A DNA stretch of 64,000 nucleotides from positions 62,001 to 126,000 of the forward strand of contig JBHJGP010000015.1 in the NCBI GenBank assembly GCA_050331695.1, given 5' to 3'. Below the pieces are notes generated by a model. It saw only the letters and a list, made by a program, of their open reading frames with translations. It was not told where the DNA came from and ran no database searches. Origin of the DNA: JBHJGP01 sp050331695 (GTDB taxonomy: Bacteria; Pseudomonadota; Alphaproteobacteria; Geminicoccales; Geminicoccaceae). Shown here in pieces: positions 53,698-62,804 of the stretch (positions are counted from its first letter, which is position 1; every line of letters starts with the position of its first letter). The position numbers and the translations under genes were made by a program.

Positions 53698-54528
53698 CTA
53701 TTTGACGGCGCCGAAGGTGAGACCACGAACCAGCTGCTTCTGACTGAACCAGCCGAGGATCAGTATCGGCGCGATGGCCATGGTGGAGGCGGCCGACAGC
53801 TTGGCGTAGAACAGGCCTTCGGGGCTCGAATAGCTGGCGATGAATGCCGTCAGCGGCGCAGCCTTCGCCGCGGTCAGGTTCAACGTCCAGAACGCCTCGT
53901 TCCAGGCCAGGATGAAGTTCAACAGGATGGTCGAGGCAATCCCCGGTATGGCCATCGGCGTGAGCACGTAGAGGATCTCGTTCCTCAGTGACGCGCCGTC
54001 CATGCGCGCCGCTTCGAGGATCTCGCCCGGGATTTCGCGAAAGTAGGTGTAGAGCATCCAGACGATGATCGGCAGGTTGATGAGCATCATCACGATCACC
54101 AGCCCGACGCGGGTGTCGAGAAGGCCTAGATTGATGAACAGGAGATAGATCGGATAGAGGACGCCGACGGCCGGAAGCATCTTGGTCGAGAGCATCCAAA
54201 GAAGAATGTCCTTGGTGCGCTTCGACGGCACGAAGGCCATCGACCATGCGGCGGGTACGGCGACGATGATGCCGAGGATCGTGGACCCGCCGGCGATGAT
54301 GATCGAGTTCACGAGGAAGCGCATATAGTTGGAGCGCTCCTGCACCACGGCGTAGTTTTCCAAGGTCCAGTCGAAGAACAGGAAGACCGGCGGATCGGCG
54401 ATCGCCGTCGCCTCGGTCTTGAAGCTGGTGAAGATCGTCCAGAGGATCGGGAAGAAGATCAAAAGGCCGATTCCCCAGGCGACGGCGGTGTTGATCGTCT
54501 TTCTTTGCGTGGTGACGGCGCGGGCCAT
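53698..54528 (-). CDS. smoG: polyol ABC transporter permease, SmoG-like
   Basis: A 276-residue MalG-class permease with six helices and the EAA loop GEILEAARMDGASLRNEILYVLTPMAIPG; the tail reads VRGLTFGAVK. It lies 12 bases after smoF. Polyol specificity is inferred from the neighbouring mannitol dehydrogenase. Confidence 0.9.
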   Translation of the reverse strand: MARAVTTQRKTINTAVAWGIGLLIFFPILWTIFTSFKTEATAIADPPVFLFFDWTLENYAVVQERSNYMRFLVNSIIIAGGSTILGIIVAVPAAWSMAFVPSKRTKDILLWMLSTKMLPAVGVLYPIYLLFINLGLLDTRVGLVIVMMLINLPIIVWMLYTYFREIPGEILEAARMDGASLRNEILYVLTPMAIPGIASTILLNFILAWNEAFWTLNLTAAKAAPLTAFIASYSSPEGLFYAKLSAASTMAIAPILILGWFSQKQLVRGLTFGAVK

Positions 54529-54540
54529 GGGTCTATCTCC

Positions 54541-55407
54541 TCACGCGTCCAGGTTCTTGCCGACGATGCGCATCAGGAAGAGCGCGACGATATTGGCGAG
54601 GATGACGGCGTAGATACCGCCGGCGGAACCGAGGCCGACGTTCTGGCTTTCGAGCACGCGCTGATAGATCAGATAGGTCAGCGTCCGGGTGCCGAAGGAG
54701 CCCTGCGTTGTCACGAAGATCTCGGCGAAGATCGACAACAGGAAGATCGTCTGGATCAGCACGACGATCGTGATCGCCCTACTGAGATGCGGCAGGATAA
54801 TGTAGCCGAAGCGGGCAAGCGGCGGCGCGCCGTCCATTTCGGAGGCCTCCAGCTGTTCGCTGTCCAGCGACTGGATTGCGGTCAAAAGGATGAGCGTCGC
54901 GAAGGGCAGCCACTGCCACGACACGAGTAACACGATCGAGAACAGCGAGACTTCGCTCAGCCATTCGACAGGCTGGGCTCCGAAGAACTTCCAGAGATGC
55001 GCGAACAGGCCGTTCACCGGATCCATGAACATGTTCTTCCAGACCAGCGCCGACACGGTGGGCATGACGAAGAACGGGGCGATGACGAGGATGCGAACGA
55101 TCCCCTGGCCCCACATGGGCTGGTCCAGGAGCATGGCGAGCAGGACGCCCAGGACGACGGTGATGATAAGAACACCGCCGACGACAATGAGCGTTGCCTG
55201 AACGCTCGGCCAGAAGGCCGAGGAGGTGACGAAGCGGACGTAGTTTTCGAACCCGACCCAGCCCAGGTCGCCGCCGCGAAGCGGTAGGTAACGCTTGAAC
55301 GAGAAATAAAGCGTCATGCCGAGTGGCACGAGCATCCAGCCGAGAAGAAGGACCACGGCCGGGGCCATCATGACCCGGGCCGCGGATCGGGAATGCTGGG
55401 TGGCCAT
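54541..55407 (-). CDS. smoF: polyol ABC transporter permease, SmoF-like
   Basis: A 288-residue MalF-class permease with about six helices and the EAA loop EQLEASEMDGAPPLARFGYIILPHLS. It forms the heterodimeric channel with SmoG. A 114-base gap with a perfect hairpin separates it from the binding-protein gene. Confidence 0.9.
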   Translation of the reverse strand: MATQHSRSAARVMMAPAVVLLLGWMLVPLGMTLYFSFKRYLPLRGGDLGWVGFENYVRFVTSSAFWPSVQATLIVVGGVLIITVVLGVLLAMLLDQPMWGQGIVRILVIAPFFVMPTVSALVWKNMFMDPVNGLFAHLWKFFGAQPVEWLSEVSLFSIVLLVSWQWLPFATLILLTAIQSLDSEQLEASEMDGAPPLARFGYIILPHLSRAITIVVLIQTIFLLSIFAEIFVTTQGSFGTRTLTYLIYQRVLESQNVGLGSAGGIYAVILANIVALFLMRIVGKNLDA

Positions 55408-55486
55408 GACGTCTCTCCTCGCGGAAGTTACCTGGACCGAGGCTGCGGGACCGAATGCTCGTTGAGAGCTGTTGGTTATTCAGGCC

Positions 55487-55512
55487 GGAGGGCGGCCTGG
55501 GCCGCCCTCCGT
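55487..55512 (-). other. intercistronic hairpin between smoE and smoF
   Basis: CGGAGGGCGGC (55487-55497) and GCCGCCCTCCG (55502-55512) pair perfectly over 11 GC-rich positions around a CTGG loop, 9 bases past the binding-protein stop. No T-run follows on the transcribed strand, so mRNA protection is likelier than termination. Confidence 0.6.
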
Positions 55513-55521
55513 CGGGGAGGA

Positions 55522-56823
55522 TTAGTAGCCGGCGGCTTCCATCTCGTCGGCAACAAGTGCCTGCGCGTTCTCTAGCGCTTCTTCAGGCGATTGCTGGCCC
55601 GCGAGCATGGCCGAAAACTCCTGGCCCGCCGCCGTACCGATACCCGCCCATTCGGGGATGGCGACGTACTGGATCCCGACATAGGGCACGTCGTCGACGG
55701 TCGGGTTGTTGGGATCGGCGGCGTTGATCGATTCCAGCGTCTTCTCGGCGAACGGCACCTTCTGGTATTCCGGGTTCTCGTAGAGCGAGGTTCGGCTGCC
55801 CGGCGGCACATTGGCCCAGCCTTCATTCTCGGCGACGAGCTCGAGATAATCTTTCGAGGTGGCCCAGGCGACGAACTTCTTGGCCGCATCGGTGGCGTCA
55901 GAACCGGCGGGAATGGCCAAAGCCCAAGCCCAGAGCCAGTTGGCCCGTTTGCCTTTACCCGTGTCGGGCGCGAGCGCGAAGCCCACTTTGTCGGCGACGG
56001 TGGAATCGTCCGGATTGGTCACGAAGGACGCCGCGACTGTGGCATCGATCCACATACCGCACTTGCCCTGTTGGAACAGCGCGAGGTTCTCGTTGAAGCC
56101 GTTGGTGGAAGCTCCCGGAGGACCAGCGTCCTGCATCAGGTCATTGTAGAAGGTGATCGCCTCCGCCCACTCAGGCGTGTCGAGCTGCGGCCGCCAATCT
56201 TCGTCGAACCAGCGCGCGCCGAACGAGTTCGCCACGGTCGTGAGAAACGCCATGTTCTCGCCCCAGCCGGCCTTGCCGCGCAGGCAGATGCCGTAGATCT
56301 CATTGTCCTTGTCGGTCATTGCCCGGGCCGCCTCGCCGATGAACTCCCAGGTCGGCGCTTCCGGCATTTCCAGCCCGGCCCCTTCCATCAGGTCGGTGCG
56401 GTACATGACCATGGAACTCTCGCCGTAGAAGGGTGCCGCATAGAGCGTTCCCTCATGGGAAAGGCCGGCACGCATCGCCGGCAAGATGTCGTCAGCGTCA
56501 TAGTCCTCGCCGAGATCGTCGAGCGGCACGAGCCAGTCTTGCGCCGCCCAGATCGGCGTCTCGTACATGCCGATGGTCATGACGTCGAACTGACCGCCGT
56601 TGGTGGCGATGTCCTGGGTCACGCGCTGGCGAAGGACGTTTTCTTCCAGGGTCACCCACTCGAGTTCGATGTCGGGGTTTTGAGACGTGAAGTCGTCCGT
56701 GAGACCCTGCATGCGGATCATGTCGCCATTGTTGACCGTGGCGATGGTGACGGTTTCGGCGCTGGCCAGCGAAGTCGACGCGAGAAGCGCGCCGGCGGCA
56801 AGAAGGACCGGTCTCGAGAACAT
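55522..56823 (-). CDS. smoE: polyol ABC transporter, periplasmic binding protein, SmoE-like
   Basis: A 433-residue periplasmic receptor with signal peptide LLAAGALLASTSLASA (cut near residue 22). The mature start ETVTIATVNNGDMIRMQGL resembles the sorbitol/mannitol receptors of Rhodobacter and Rhizobium. GGGAGGTAAAG before the ATG gives a strong ribosome site. First gene of the smo operon, divergent from a SorC-type regulator. Confidence 0.9.
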   Translation of the reverse strand: MFSRPVLLAAGALLASTSLASAETVTIATVNNGDMIRMQGLTDDFTSQNPDIELEWVTLEENVLRQRVTQDIATNGGQFDVMTIGMYETPIWAAQDWLVPLDDLGEDYDADDILPAMRAGLSHEGTLYAAPFYGESSMVMYRTDLMEGAGLEMPEAPTWEFIGEAARAMTDKDNEIYGICLRGKAGWGENMAFLTTVANSFGARWFDEDWRPQLDTPEWAEAITFYNDLMQDAGPPGASTNGFNENLALFQQGKCGMWIDATVAASFVTNPDDSTVADKVGFALAPDTGKGKRANWLWAWALAIPAGSDATDAAKKFVAWATSKDYLELVAENEGWANVPPGSRTSLYENPEYQKVPFAEKTLESINAADPNNPTVDDVPYVGIQYVAIPEWAGIGTAAGQEFSAMLAGQQSPEEALENAQALVADEMEAAGY

Positions 56824-56845
56824 CGCTCTTTACCTCCCGTATTGA

Positions 56846-56872
56846 GCATTTGCTTTGATATTCACCAAATGC
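56846..56872. promoter_or_regulatory. inverted repeat, candidate SorC-type operator
   Basis: GCATTTG (56846-56852) and CAAATGC (56866-56872) are perfect 7-base arms with a 13-base spacer, 23 bases before smoE and 124 before the divergent regulator. A sugar-responsive regulator of this family would be expected to bind here. Confidence 0.45.
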
Positions 56873-56995
56873 CCATACACATGATGGCCTGTCAAGGCCG
56901 TTTTCCTAATTTACAGCCAAATTTCTGGGTCCGACTTGCGCGAATTATCGAAGAATGGTCAATTGCTCGCCAACTAGCTTGGGAAAGGAAGGCCG

Positions 56996-57952
56996 ATGGG
57001 TGAGGCCGTTGGTCCAGGTGACAAGCGACGGGACGAGGCAGCAAGGGCCGCTTGGCTCTATTTCATCGGTGGCTGCACCCAGGACGAAATCGCCAGGCAG
57101 ATGGACGTTTCACGCCAGGCCGCGCAGCGGCTGGTATCGTTCGCCGTCAGCGAAAAGCTTATCAAGTTTCGCATGGAACATCCGATCGCATCCTGCATGG
57201 ACTTCGCCAAGCGGATCGCGGATCGGTATCGGCTCGAATTCTGCGATGTCACGCCTTCCACCGTGAACGCGGGAGGATCTGTTGCCGGCGTCGCAGTAGC
57301 GACTGCTATTCGGTTGAATAGGCTTCTGACGGCGAAGACGCCGACGATCATCGGCGTCGGTACGGGGCGCACATTACGCGCGGCTGTTGATGAAATAGAT
57401 TACCTGGATCGGCCGCAACACAAGATCGTCTCGCTTGTCGGTAATATGGCAACGGATGGTCGTGCCAGTCCCTATGAAGTGGCCATGAGACTAGCCGATA
57501 AAATTGGCGCACAGCGATTTCCAATGCCGGCGCCGGTGCTGGCCGAGACGGCCGAAGAACGCGAGGCGCTACGAAATCAGAAGTATTTCGGCATGTTGCG
57601 CGAACTGCGCGGCCAGGCTCGGGCCAGCTTCGTCGGCATCGCCGAAGTCGGTTGGCAGTCACCGCTTCATCAAGATGGCTTCGTGACCGATGCCGACGTC
57701 TCGGCGCTGCTGGATAGCGGTGCGGTGGGGGAGATCATAGGCTGGCCCTTTGATGCTTCTGGTCGACCGGTCGACACGCCGATCTATGAGCGGGGTGCCA
57801 GCCTCGAGCTCGAGGTCCCGCCGCAGCGCTTGACCGTCATCGTCGGCTGCGGGCCCCAAAAGACCTTGCCTTTGAAAGCAGCGCTCACCGGTGGTCTTGC
57901 ATCGGCCCTGATCACCGACGTGACGACAGCCGGCGCGCTTCTCGAGGAATAG
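56996..57952 (+). CDS. SorC/LsrR-family sugar-binding transcriptional regulator
   Basis: A 318-residue regulator: N-terminal HTH (YFIGGCTQDEIARQMDVSRQAAQRLVSFAV, residues 22-51) and a C-terminal NagB-like sugar-phosphate-binding domain with GVGTGRTLRAAVDEI and VSLVGNMATDGR. In polyol loci such regulators control the importer in response to the substrate. AAGGAAGG before the ATG. It is divergent from smoE and shares a 172-base control region with it. Confidence 0.88.
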   Translation: MGEAVGPGDKRRDEAARAAWLYFIGGCTQDEIARQMDVSRQAAQRLVSFAVSEKLIKFRMEHPIASCMDFAKRIADRYRLEFCDVTPSTVNAGGSVAGVAVATAIRLNRLLTAKTPTIIGVGTGRTLRAAVDEIDYLDRPQHKIVSLVGNMATDGRASPYEVAMRLADKIGAQRFPMPAPVLAETAEEREALRNQKYFGMLRELRGQARASFVGIAEVGWQSPLHQDGFVTDADVSALLDSGAVGEIIGWPFDASGRPVDTPIYERGASLELEVPPQRLTVIVGCGPQKTLPLKAALTGGLASALITDVTTAGALLEE

Positions 57953-58019
57953 CCAATGCAGGCAGCGTCTCCACGACACTCTCCGAAAAGGCATCCGGAC
58001 ACCCATCGACAGCACGTTA

Positions 58020-58034
58020 TGTTATACTATAACA
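58020..58034. promoter_or_regulatory. Zur box (zinc-uptake regulator operator)
   Basis: TGTTATACTATAACA is a perfect 15-bp palindrome with a central C, of the GTTATA-N-TATAAC form that alphaproteobacterial Zur recognises. It lies 35 bases before the COG0523 GTPase start, so the operon should switch on in zinc starvation. Confidence 0.8.
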
Positions 58035-58069
58035 AAAACCAGCCTATCGATGATCGCAAATGAGCCGCC

Positions 58070-59287
58070 ATGAACACTCAAGACACCCGCCTTCCGGTCA
58101 CCGTCCTCTCCGGTTTTCTCGGTGCCGGCAAGACGACGCTTTTGAACCGCGTCCTGAACAACCGCGAGGGCCGTCGCGTCGCCGTCATCGTCAACGACAT
58201 GTCCGAGGTCAATATCGACGCCGACCTCGTGCGCGCCGACACCGTGCTTTCCCGCACCGACGAGACGCTCGTCGAGATGTCGAACGGCTGCATCTGCTGC
58301 ACGCTGCGCGACGATCTGCTGGCCGAGGTGCGGCGCCTCGCAGGGGAGGGGCGGTTCGACTACCTGCTGATCGAGTCCACGGGTATCTCTGAACCACTTC
58401 CTGTCGCCGCCACCTTCGACTTCCGCGACACGGATGGCGACAGCCTGTCGGACGTCGCCCGCCTCGATACGATGGTGACGGTCGTCGATGCCGTGAACCT
58501 GCTCAGGGACTATTCCAGCCACGATTTCCTGCGCGACCGAGGCGAAACGCTGGGCGACGAGGACGAGCGGACGCTTGTGCACCTCCTGACCGACCAGATC
58601 GAGTTTGCTGACGTCGTCATCCTGAACAAGGTCGCCGATGCCGAGCCGCGTCAGGTGGACGCCGCGCGCAAGATCATCCGCAGCCTGAACGGCGATGCCC
58701 GGATTATCGAGACGAACCATTCAGATGCGCCAGCGGCCGCGATCCTCGACACCGGACTCTTCGATTTCCAGAAGGCGCACGAGCACCCGATGTGGGCCAA
58801 AGAGCTGTACGGCTTCGCGGACCACGTGCCGGAGACCGAGGAATACGGCGTCGCGTCCTATGTGTATCGGGCTCGTCGGCCTTTCGTGCCAGAGAAGATC
58901 AAGGCCGTGCTGGAAGGCGAGATGCCCGGCGTGATCCGCGTCAAGGGACATTTCTGGATTGCCACGCGACCGCAATGGGTCGGCGAATTCTCATTGGCCG
59001 GGTCGATGTCGAGTGTCGGGCCGATCGGGACTTGGTGGGCGACGATGCCCCGCGAGCGCTGGCCCGAGGACCCCCGCGTGATGGCCTACATCGAGGAAAA
59101 GTGGCAAGAACCCTGGGGCGACCGGCGGCAGGAGATCGTCTTCATCGGGTCGGGAATCGACTGGCCCGCCCTGAAGACCCGTCTCGACGCAGCCCTGCTG
59201 CCTGAGGTCGCCGCAGGCGGACCCGACGCGCTTCCTGACCTACCGGATCCGTTCCCGGTCTGGCGGCGTGCGGAGGCTGCAGCATGA
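58070..59287 (+). CDS. COG0523 GTP-dependent metal chaperone (zinc-linked, ZNG1/YeiR-like)
   Basis: A 405-residue G3E GTPase: P-loop GFLGAGKTT (15-23), the metal-binding GCICC motif (Cys74-Cys77), EST (Walker B) and NKVAD for guanine, then the CobW_C domain (about 255-375) with VIRVKGHFWIATRP. Zinc-linked members deliver Zn to client enzymes when the metal is scarce; the Zur box directly upstream supports zinc over cobalt. Its stop overlaps the DUF1826 start (ATGA). Confidence 0.9.
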   Translation: MNTQDTRLPVTVLSGFLGAGKTTLLNRVLNNREGRRVAVIVNDMSEVNIDADLVRADTVLSRTDETLVEMSNGCICCTLRDDLLAEVRRLAGEGRFDYLLIESTGISEPLPVAATFDFRDTDGDSLSDVARLDTMVTVVDAVNLLRDYSSHDFLRDRGETLGDEDERTLVHLLTDQIEFADVVILNKVADAEPRQVDAARKIIRSLNGDARIIETNHSDAPAAAILDTGLFDFQKAHEHPMWAKELYGFADHVPETEEYGVASYVYRARRPFVPEKIKAVLEGEMPGVIRVKGHFWIATRPQWVGEFSLAGSMSSVGPIGTWWATMPRERWPEDPRVMAYIEEKWQEPWGDRRQEIVFIGSGIDWPALKTRLDAALLPEVAAGGPDALPDLPDPFPVWRRAEAAA

Positions 59288-59919
59288 CACTGGTTCGCGA
59301 AATCGTAGCGGACGCTGCCATCGGTGTCGGTGTGGCTGATACGTCCGATGGTCTGTCTGTGATCCACCGCCCGGGTTGCGCCGCCGCGATCTGGCGGCGG
59401 CAATCTTTGCCGGTTTTTCAGTCGTGGATTGACGGGCTCGACCCCGCCCAACTGCCGAGCGCACGCGTGATCCTCCGCCCTGGAGAGGTACGCGACGCAG
59501 CCCAGCAGATCTGCGAGGCCTCCGGCACGCCGGCCTGCCCCGAGCGCAACCGGCTGATCGACGACGTCGCCGTCCTTACCGACATCGTCGCGGGCCTGAT
59601 GCGCGCGAAGTGGCTGCGCCTGCGCCTCGATGTCGTGACCACCAACGCCTGCCGGAAGTTCCACATCGACGCTGTCACCGCGCGCCTTGTCTGCACCTAT
59701 CGAGGGACGGGCACGCAATACGGCATCTCGACCGACGGGGCTGAGCCGAAGCGCGTCTTCACCGTGCCTACCGGCGCGCCGATCCTGCTTCGCGGAACGC
59801 TTTGGCCGGAGTGCCCGAAGTCCGGTCTGCTGCACCGCTCACCGCCCATCGAGGGCACGGGCGAGACGCGACTGGTCTTCGTCCTTGAACCGGTGACGGA
59901 TCCTGAGGATGGAACATGA
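59284..59919 (+). CDS. DUF1826 protein
   Basis: A 211-residue cytoplasmic protein. The family is uncharacterised but repeatedly found in Zur-controlled operons beside COG0523 genes. CRKFHIDAVTARLVCTYRGTGTQ and the later HRSPPI segment carry conserved-looking His and Cys residues that could bind metal. ATGA overlap with the GTPase gene implies coupled synthesis; possible client or cofactor of that GTPase (inference). Confidence 0.85.
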   Translation: MTLVREIVADAAIGVGVADTSDGLSVIHRPGCAAAIWRRQSLPVFQSWIDGLDPAQLPSARVILRPGEVRDAAQQICEASGTPACPERNRLIDDVAVLTDIVAGLMRAKWLRLRLDVVTTNACRKFHIDAVTARLVCTYRGTGTQYGISTDGAEPKRVFTVPTGAPILLRGTLWPECPKSGLLHRSPPIEGTGETRLVFVLEPVTDPEDGT

Positions 59920-60007
59920 GCGGAGATCTCGGCGGCACATGCCGAAGCCGCGCCAGCGCGGCTCAGTGGAACAGGTGATCAAGCAACCACAAAGGAGGGT
60001 ATTGGAG

Positions 60008-61216
60008 ATGACGTCATCAAGACTTGCCGCCGCCTTGTTGGGATCGGTTCTGGCTCTAGGGCATCCCGCCTGGGCCGATGAGGACGCAACGGCATGGCGG
60101 CTTTTCGTGGCCGACCACACGGACCCGACTATCACCGCCATTGATCTCGACGCCCCGGACCAGCGCTGGAGCTTTGAGGTTGCCGGACCGGCAAGGCTCT
60201 ACGCTTCGGCGGAGGAAGCCCTGATCATCGCGGTGCAGTCCGACCACGACCAGGTCGATTTTTTGAGAAGCGGCCTGACCCTGGAAAGTCACGGCGACCA
60301 CGCCGACATCGAAGTCTCCGAACCCGAGCCGATCGGCTCCATAGCTGGGCCACGACCCTTCCATGTCGTCACTCATGCGGGCGAGGTTGCGATAAACTTC
60401 GATCGTGGCGGCTATGCCGGCATTCTCGACGAAGGCGCGCTCCTTGACGGCAAGATCGACCCTCAAAGGTTTCCGATGAACGTCGCACATCACGGCTTCG
60501 TCGCAGCCATGGGGGATTACTTCTTGAGCTCGATCGCGTCTGAACAGCCTGTCGCGGAAGACGAGTTGCCACCGCGGGTCGGCCTTGGCGCGTTTGCGGC
60601 GGACGGAACGCCGTTAGGCGACATGCATACCTGCACCGATCTGCATGGCGAGGCTTTCTCGGGCAGTTTTCTTCTGGCGGGATGCGGTAAGGGCGTGATC
60701 GCCCACGACACGACGGGCGGCCCCGATGCCTTCACCATGCTGCCCTATCCTGCGGATTTTCCTGAAGACAAAACCGGCACCTTGCTGGGTTCGACCACGG
60801 TGCAGGTCTTTCTGGGCAATTACGGCGCGGACTCGGTCGTCATCGTCGATCCTACCGTGGAACCCTACTTCACCCGCGTTGAATTGCCGTTCCGCCGGGT
60901 TGATTTCATCCTTGACCCAGCCAAACCGCAATTCGCCTACATCTTAACCGAGGACGGATCGCTGCACCGATTGAACATGCTGTCGGCCGCGATCGAGCAA
61001 AGCGCGAAGGTCACGCAGCCCTATTCGATGGACGGCCACTGGCGCGATCCGCGGCCTCGGCTGGCGGTCGCGGACGACCGGCTGATCCTGACCGATCCCC
61101 TAGATGCGAGCTTGCGGATCGTCAGCCCGGCCGACTTCACCGAACTCGATAGAGTAGCCCTGGACGGCTTGCCCTACAACGTCGTCGCGGTGGGCGGCAG
61201 TGGCCTGATCCATTGA
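60008..61216 (+). CDS. aztD: periplasmic zinc metallochaperone, AztD-like beta-propeller
   Basis: A 402-residue exported protein: signal peptide LLGSVLALGHPAWA (cut near residue 23), then a repeated beta-strand pattern consistent with a seven-bladed propeller, and a His/Asp-rich site (ESHGDHADIEV near residue 97). It resembles AztD, which passes zinc to the AztC binding protein of an ABC importer; no aztABC genes are in the window. ATG 60008 has AAGGAGGG upstream; the frame is open to 59909 inside DUF1826. Confidence 0.82.
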   Translation: MTSSRLAAALLGSVLALGHPAWADEDATAWRLFVADHTDPTITAIDLDAPDQRWSFEVAGPARLYASAEEALIIAVQSDHDQVDFLRSGLTLESHGDHADIEVSEPEPIGSIAGPRPFHVVTHAGEVAINFDRGGYAGILDEGALLDGKIDPQRFPMNVAHHGFVAAMGDYFLSSIASEQPVAEDELPPRVGLGAFAADGTPLGDMHTCTDLHGEAFSGSFLLAGCGKGVIAHDTTGGPDAFTMLPYPADFPEDKTGTLLGSTTVQVFLGNYGADSVVIVDPTVEPYFTRVELPFRRVDFILDPAKPQFAYILTEDGSLHRLNMLSAAIEQSAKVTQPYSMDGHWRDPRPRLAVADDRLILTDPLDASLRIVSPADFTELDRVALDGLPYNVVAVGGSGLIH

Positions 61217-61227
61217 GAGAAGGTTCC

Positions 61228-61255
61228 GGCGCGCGCCTCGAGTGTGCCGCGCGCC
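61228..61255 (+). terminator. GC hairpin after the AztD-like gene
   Basis: GGCGCGC (61228-61234) and GCGCGCC (61249-61255) pair perfectly with a 14-base loop, 12 bases after the stop. The tract that follows is not T-rich, so termination would be weak. The rest of the 207-base gap holds a Zur-like box and no gene. Confidence 0.35.
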
Positions 61256-61373
61256 ACCTTATCTGACGTGGATGGGACCTTCGGCAACCTATCGCCCAAA
61301 CGCCGTGGCCATGATCGCAAGCGGGCCGGGCCTCAGGGCCCTGTTTTGGCGACACGGTGGTGATCGCCATTCC

Positions 61374-61386
61374 GTTATAGTATAGC
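61374..61386. promoter_or_regulatory. Zur-box-like site before the second COG0523 gene
   Basis: GTTATAGTATAGC differs from the perfect GTTATA-N-TATAAC palindrome at one base and lies 37 bases before the ATG, the same distance as the box before the first COG0523 gene. Confidence 0.65.
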
Positions 61387-61423
61387 GCTTTGCGATGATC
61401 GCCCCGACGGTGGAAGACCCGCC

Positions 61424-62506
61424 ATGAACCTCCCAAGCCTTGCCTCACGGATCCCGGTTACCGTGCTCACCGGCTTTCTGGGGGCGGGCAAGACGACGCT
61501 CTTGCAGAAGCTGGTGCGCCGGCCGGAGCTCCGCGGCACCGCCGTCATCGTCAATGAGTTCGGCGAGATCGGGCTCGATCACGACCTGCTGGAGGCCGGC
61601 GACGAAACCGTCGTCGAGCTGGACGGCGGCTGCCTCTGCTGCACGGTGCGGAGCGACCTGGTGGACACGCTTCAGGACCTCCACCGCCGGCATGTGCGCG
61701 GGGCCATCGACCTCGAGCGCGTCATCATCGAGACGACCGGGCTCGCCGATCCGATGCCGATCCTGGCGACGTTCCTGGGCGACGCCTATGCCGGCCACTT
61801 CTTTCGGCTCGCGTCGGTCGTGACGCTGGTGGACGCGGTCAACGGCCTGGCGACGTTGGACGCCCATGTCGAAGCCGTCCGTCAGGTCGCGGTTGCCGAC
61901 CGCCTTGTCATGACCAAGGTGGACATGGCACCGGAGATCGGGCCGCTCTGGTCGAGATTACGCGCGCTCAACCGGACCGCACCCATCATCCGGGCCATTA
62001 ACGGCGAGGCCGATCCTGCGGCGCTCCTCGAAGACGGGCTCTACGATCCGGCGACGAAAAGCGCCGCCGTGCAGGCCTGGCTGCGGGCGGAGGCGCACCA
62101 GACGGCTCACGACCACGATCATCCCCACGACCACCACGACGTGAACCGGCACGGCGAGGACATCCGCGCGTTCTGCCTGCGCCGCGAGGAGCCGATCCCG
62201 ACCGCCGCCTTCGACGCGTTCATGGATCTCTTATGGATCGCCGCGGGTTCCGAGCTGCTCCGGGTCAAGGGGATCGTTTGCCTGGCCGAGGAGGCGGACC
62301 GGCCGCTGGTGTTCCACGCCGTGCAGCACGCGATCCATCCGACGGTCACGCTTGAGCGCTGGCCCTCGGCCGATTGGTCCACGCGGATCGTGTTCATCGT
62401 GAGGAACATCGCCCCGGCCAAGATCGAGGAGATGCTGGACTCGCTCATCGCCCAGGCACCGCAGATCGAGGCACGGCGCGCCGCGGCCGAAGGAGGGGCG
62501 GCATGA
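61424..62506 (+). CDS. COG0523 GTP-dependent metal chaperone with His-rich loop (CobW/ZagA type)
   Basis: A 360-residue G3E GTPase: P-loop GFLGAGKTT (17-25), GCLCC metal motif (Cys70-Cys73), ETTG, and MTKVD for guanine. A His/Asp-rich stretch near residues 225-247 (HDHDHPHDHHD) is a metal-binding loop seen in zinc- and cobalt-handling members. A CobW_C domain follows. Only moderately similar to the paralogue at 58070. The Zur-like box favours zinc. Annotated CobW by homology, but no cobalamin genes are nearby. Confidence 0.9.
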   Translation: MNLPSLASRIPVTVLTGFLGAGKTTLLQKLVRRPELRGTAVIVNEFGEIGLDHDLLEAGDETVVELDGGCLCCTVRSDLVDTLQDLHRRHVRGAIDLERVIIETTGLADPMPILATFLGDAYAGHFFRLASVVTLVDAVNGLATLDAHVEAVRQVAVADRLVMTKVDMAPEIGPLWSRLRALNRTAPIIRAINGEADPAALLEDGLYDPATKSAAVQAWLRAEAHQTAHDHDHPHDHHDVNRHGEDIRAFCLRREEPIPTAAFDAFMDLLWIAAGSELLRVKGIVCLAEEADRPLVFHAVQHAIHPTVTLERWPSADWSTRIVFIVRNIAPAKIEEMLDSLIAQAPQIEARRAAAEGGAA

Positions 62507-62712
62507 TCCCGGAGACCTATGAGCGCTGGCGCCGCTGCATCACCGTGGATTGTGGCCTTAAGCTGACGCCCGCCTTCATCGACGCGCGGCTCGCCGAACT
62601 GCGTGACCCGAGCGCCCACCGCACCCGCCGCTTCGTCGAATACTATGGCGAGAACCATCGCGCCAGCGTCATCGCCTGGTTCGAGCGGGCAAGGGGGGAG
62701 ATAAAGGAATGA
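62503..62712 (+). CDS. small conserved-looking protein coupled to the COG0523 gene
   Basis: A 69-residue protein starting in an ATGA overlap with the GTPase stop, with AGGAGGGGCGGC upstream: MIPETYERWRRCITVDCGLK, FIDARLAELRDPSAH, FVEYYGENHRASVIAWF. Acidic-basic helical protein with two Cys and several His, no signal peptide. I do not recognise the family. Coupled translation suggests a partner or client in zinc handling. Confidence 0.7.
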   Translation: MIPETYERWRRCITVDCGLKLTPAFIDARLAELRDPSAHRTRRFVEYYGENHRASVIAWFERARGEIKE

Positions 62713-62804
62713 CGCCCTAGGCTCTTGTCGGCGGTCGGAGCCGGAAAACTGCCGGTGCCGGGGCATGGCAGGGCCAGGCCCTTGAGAGACGTGCTCTAAA
62801 CGCT

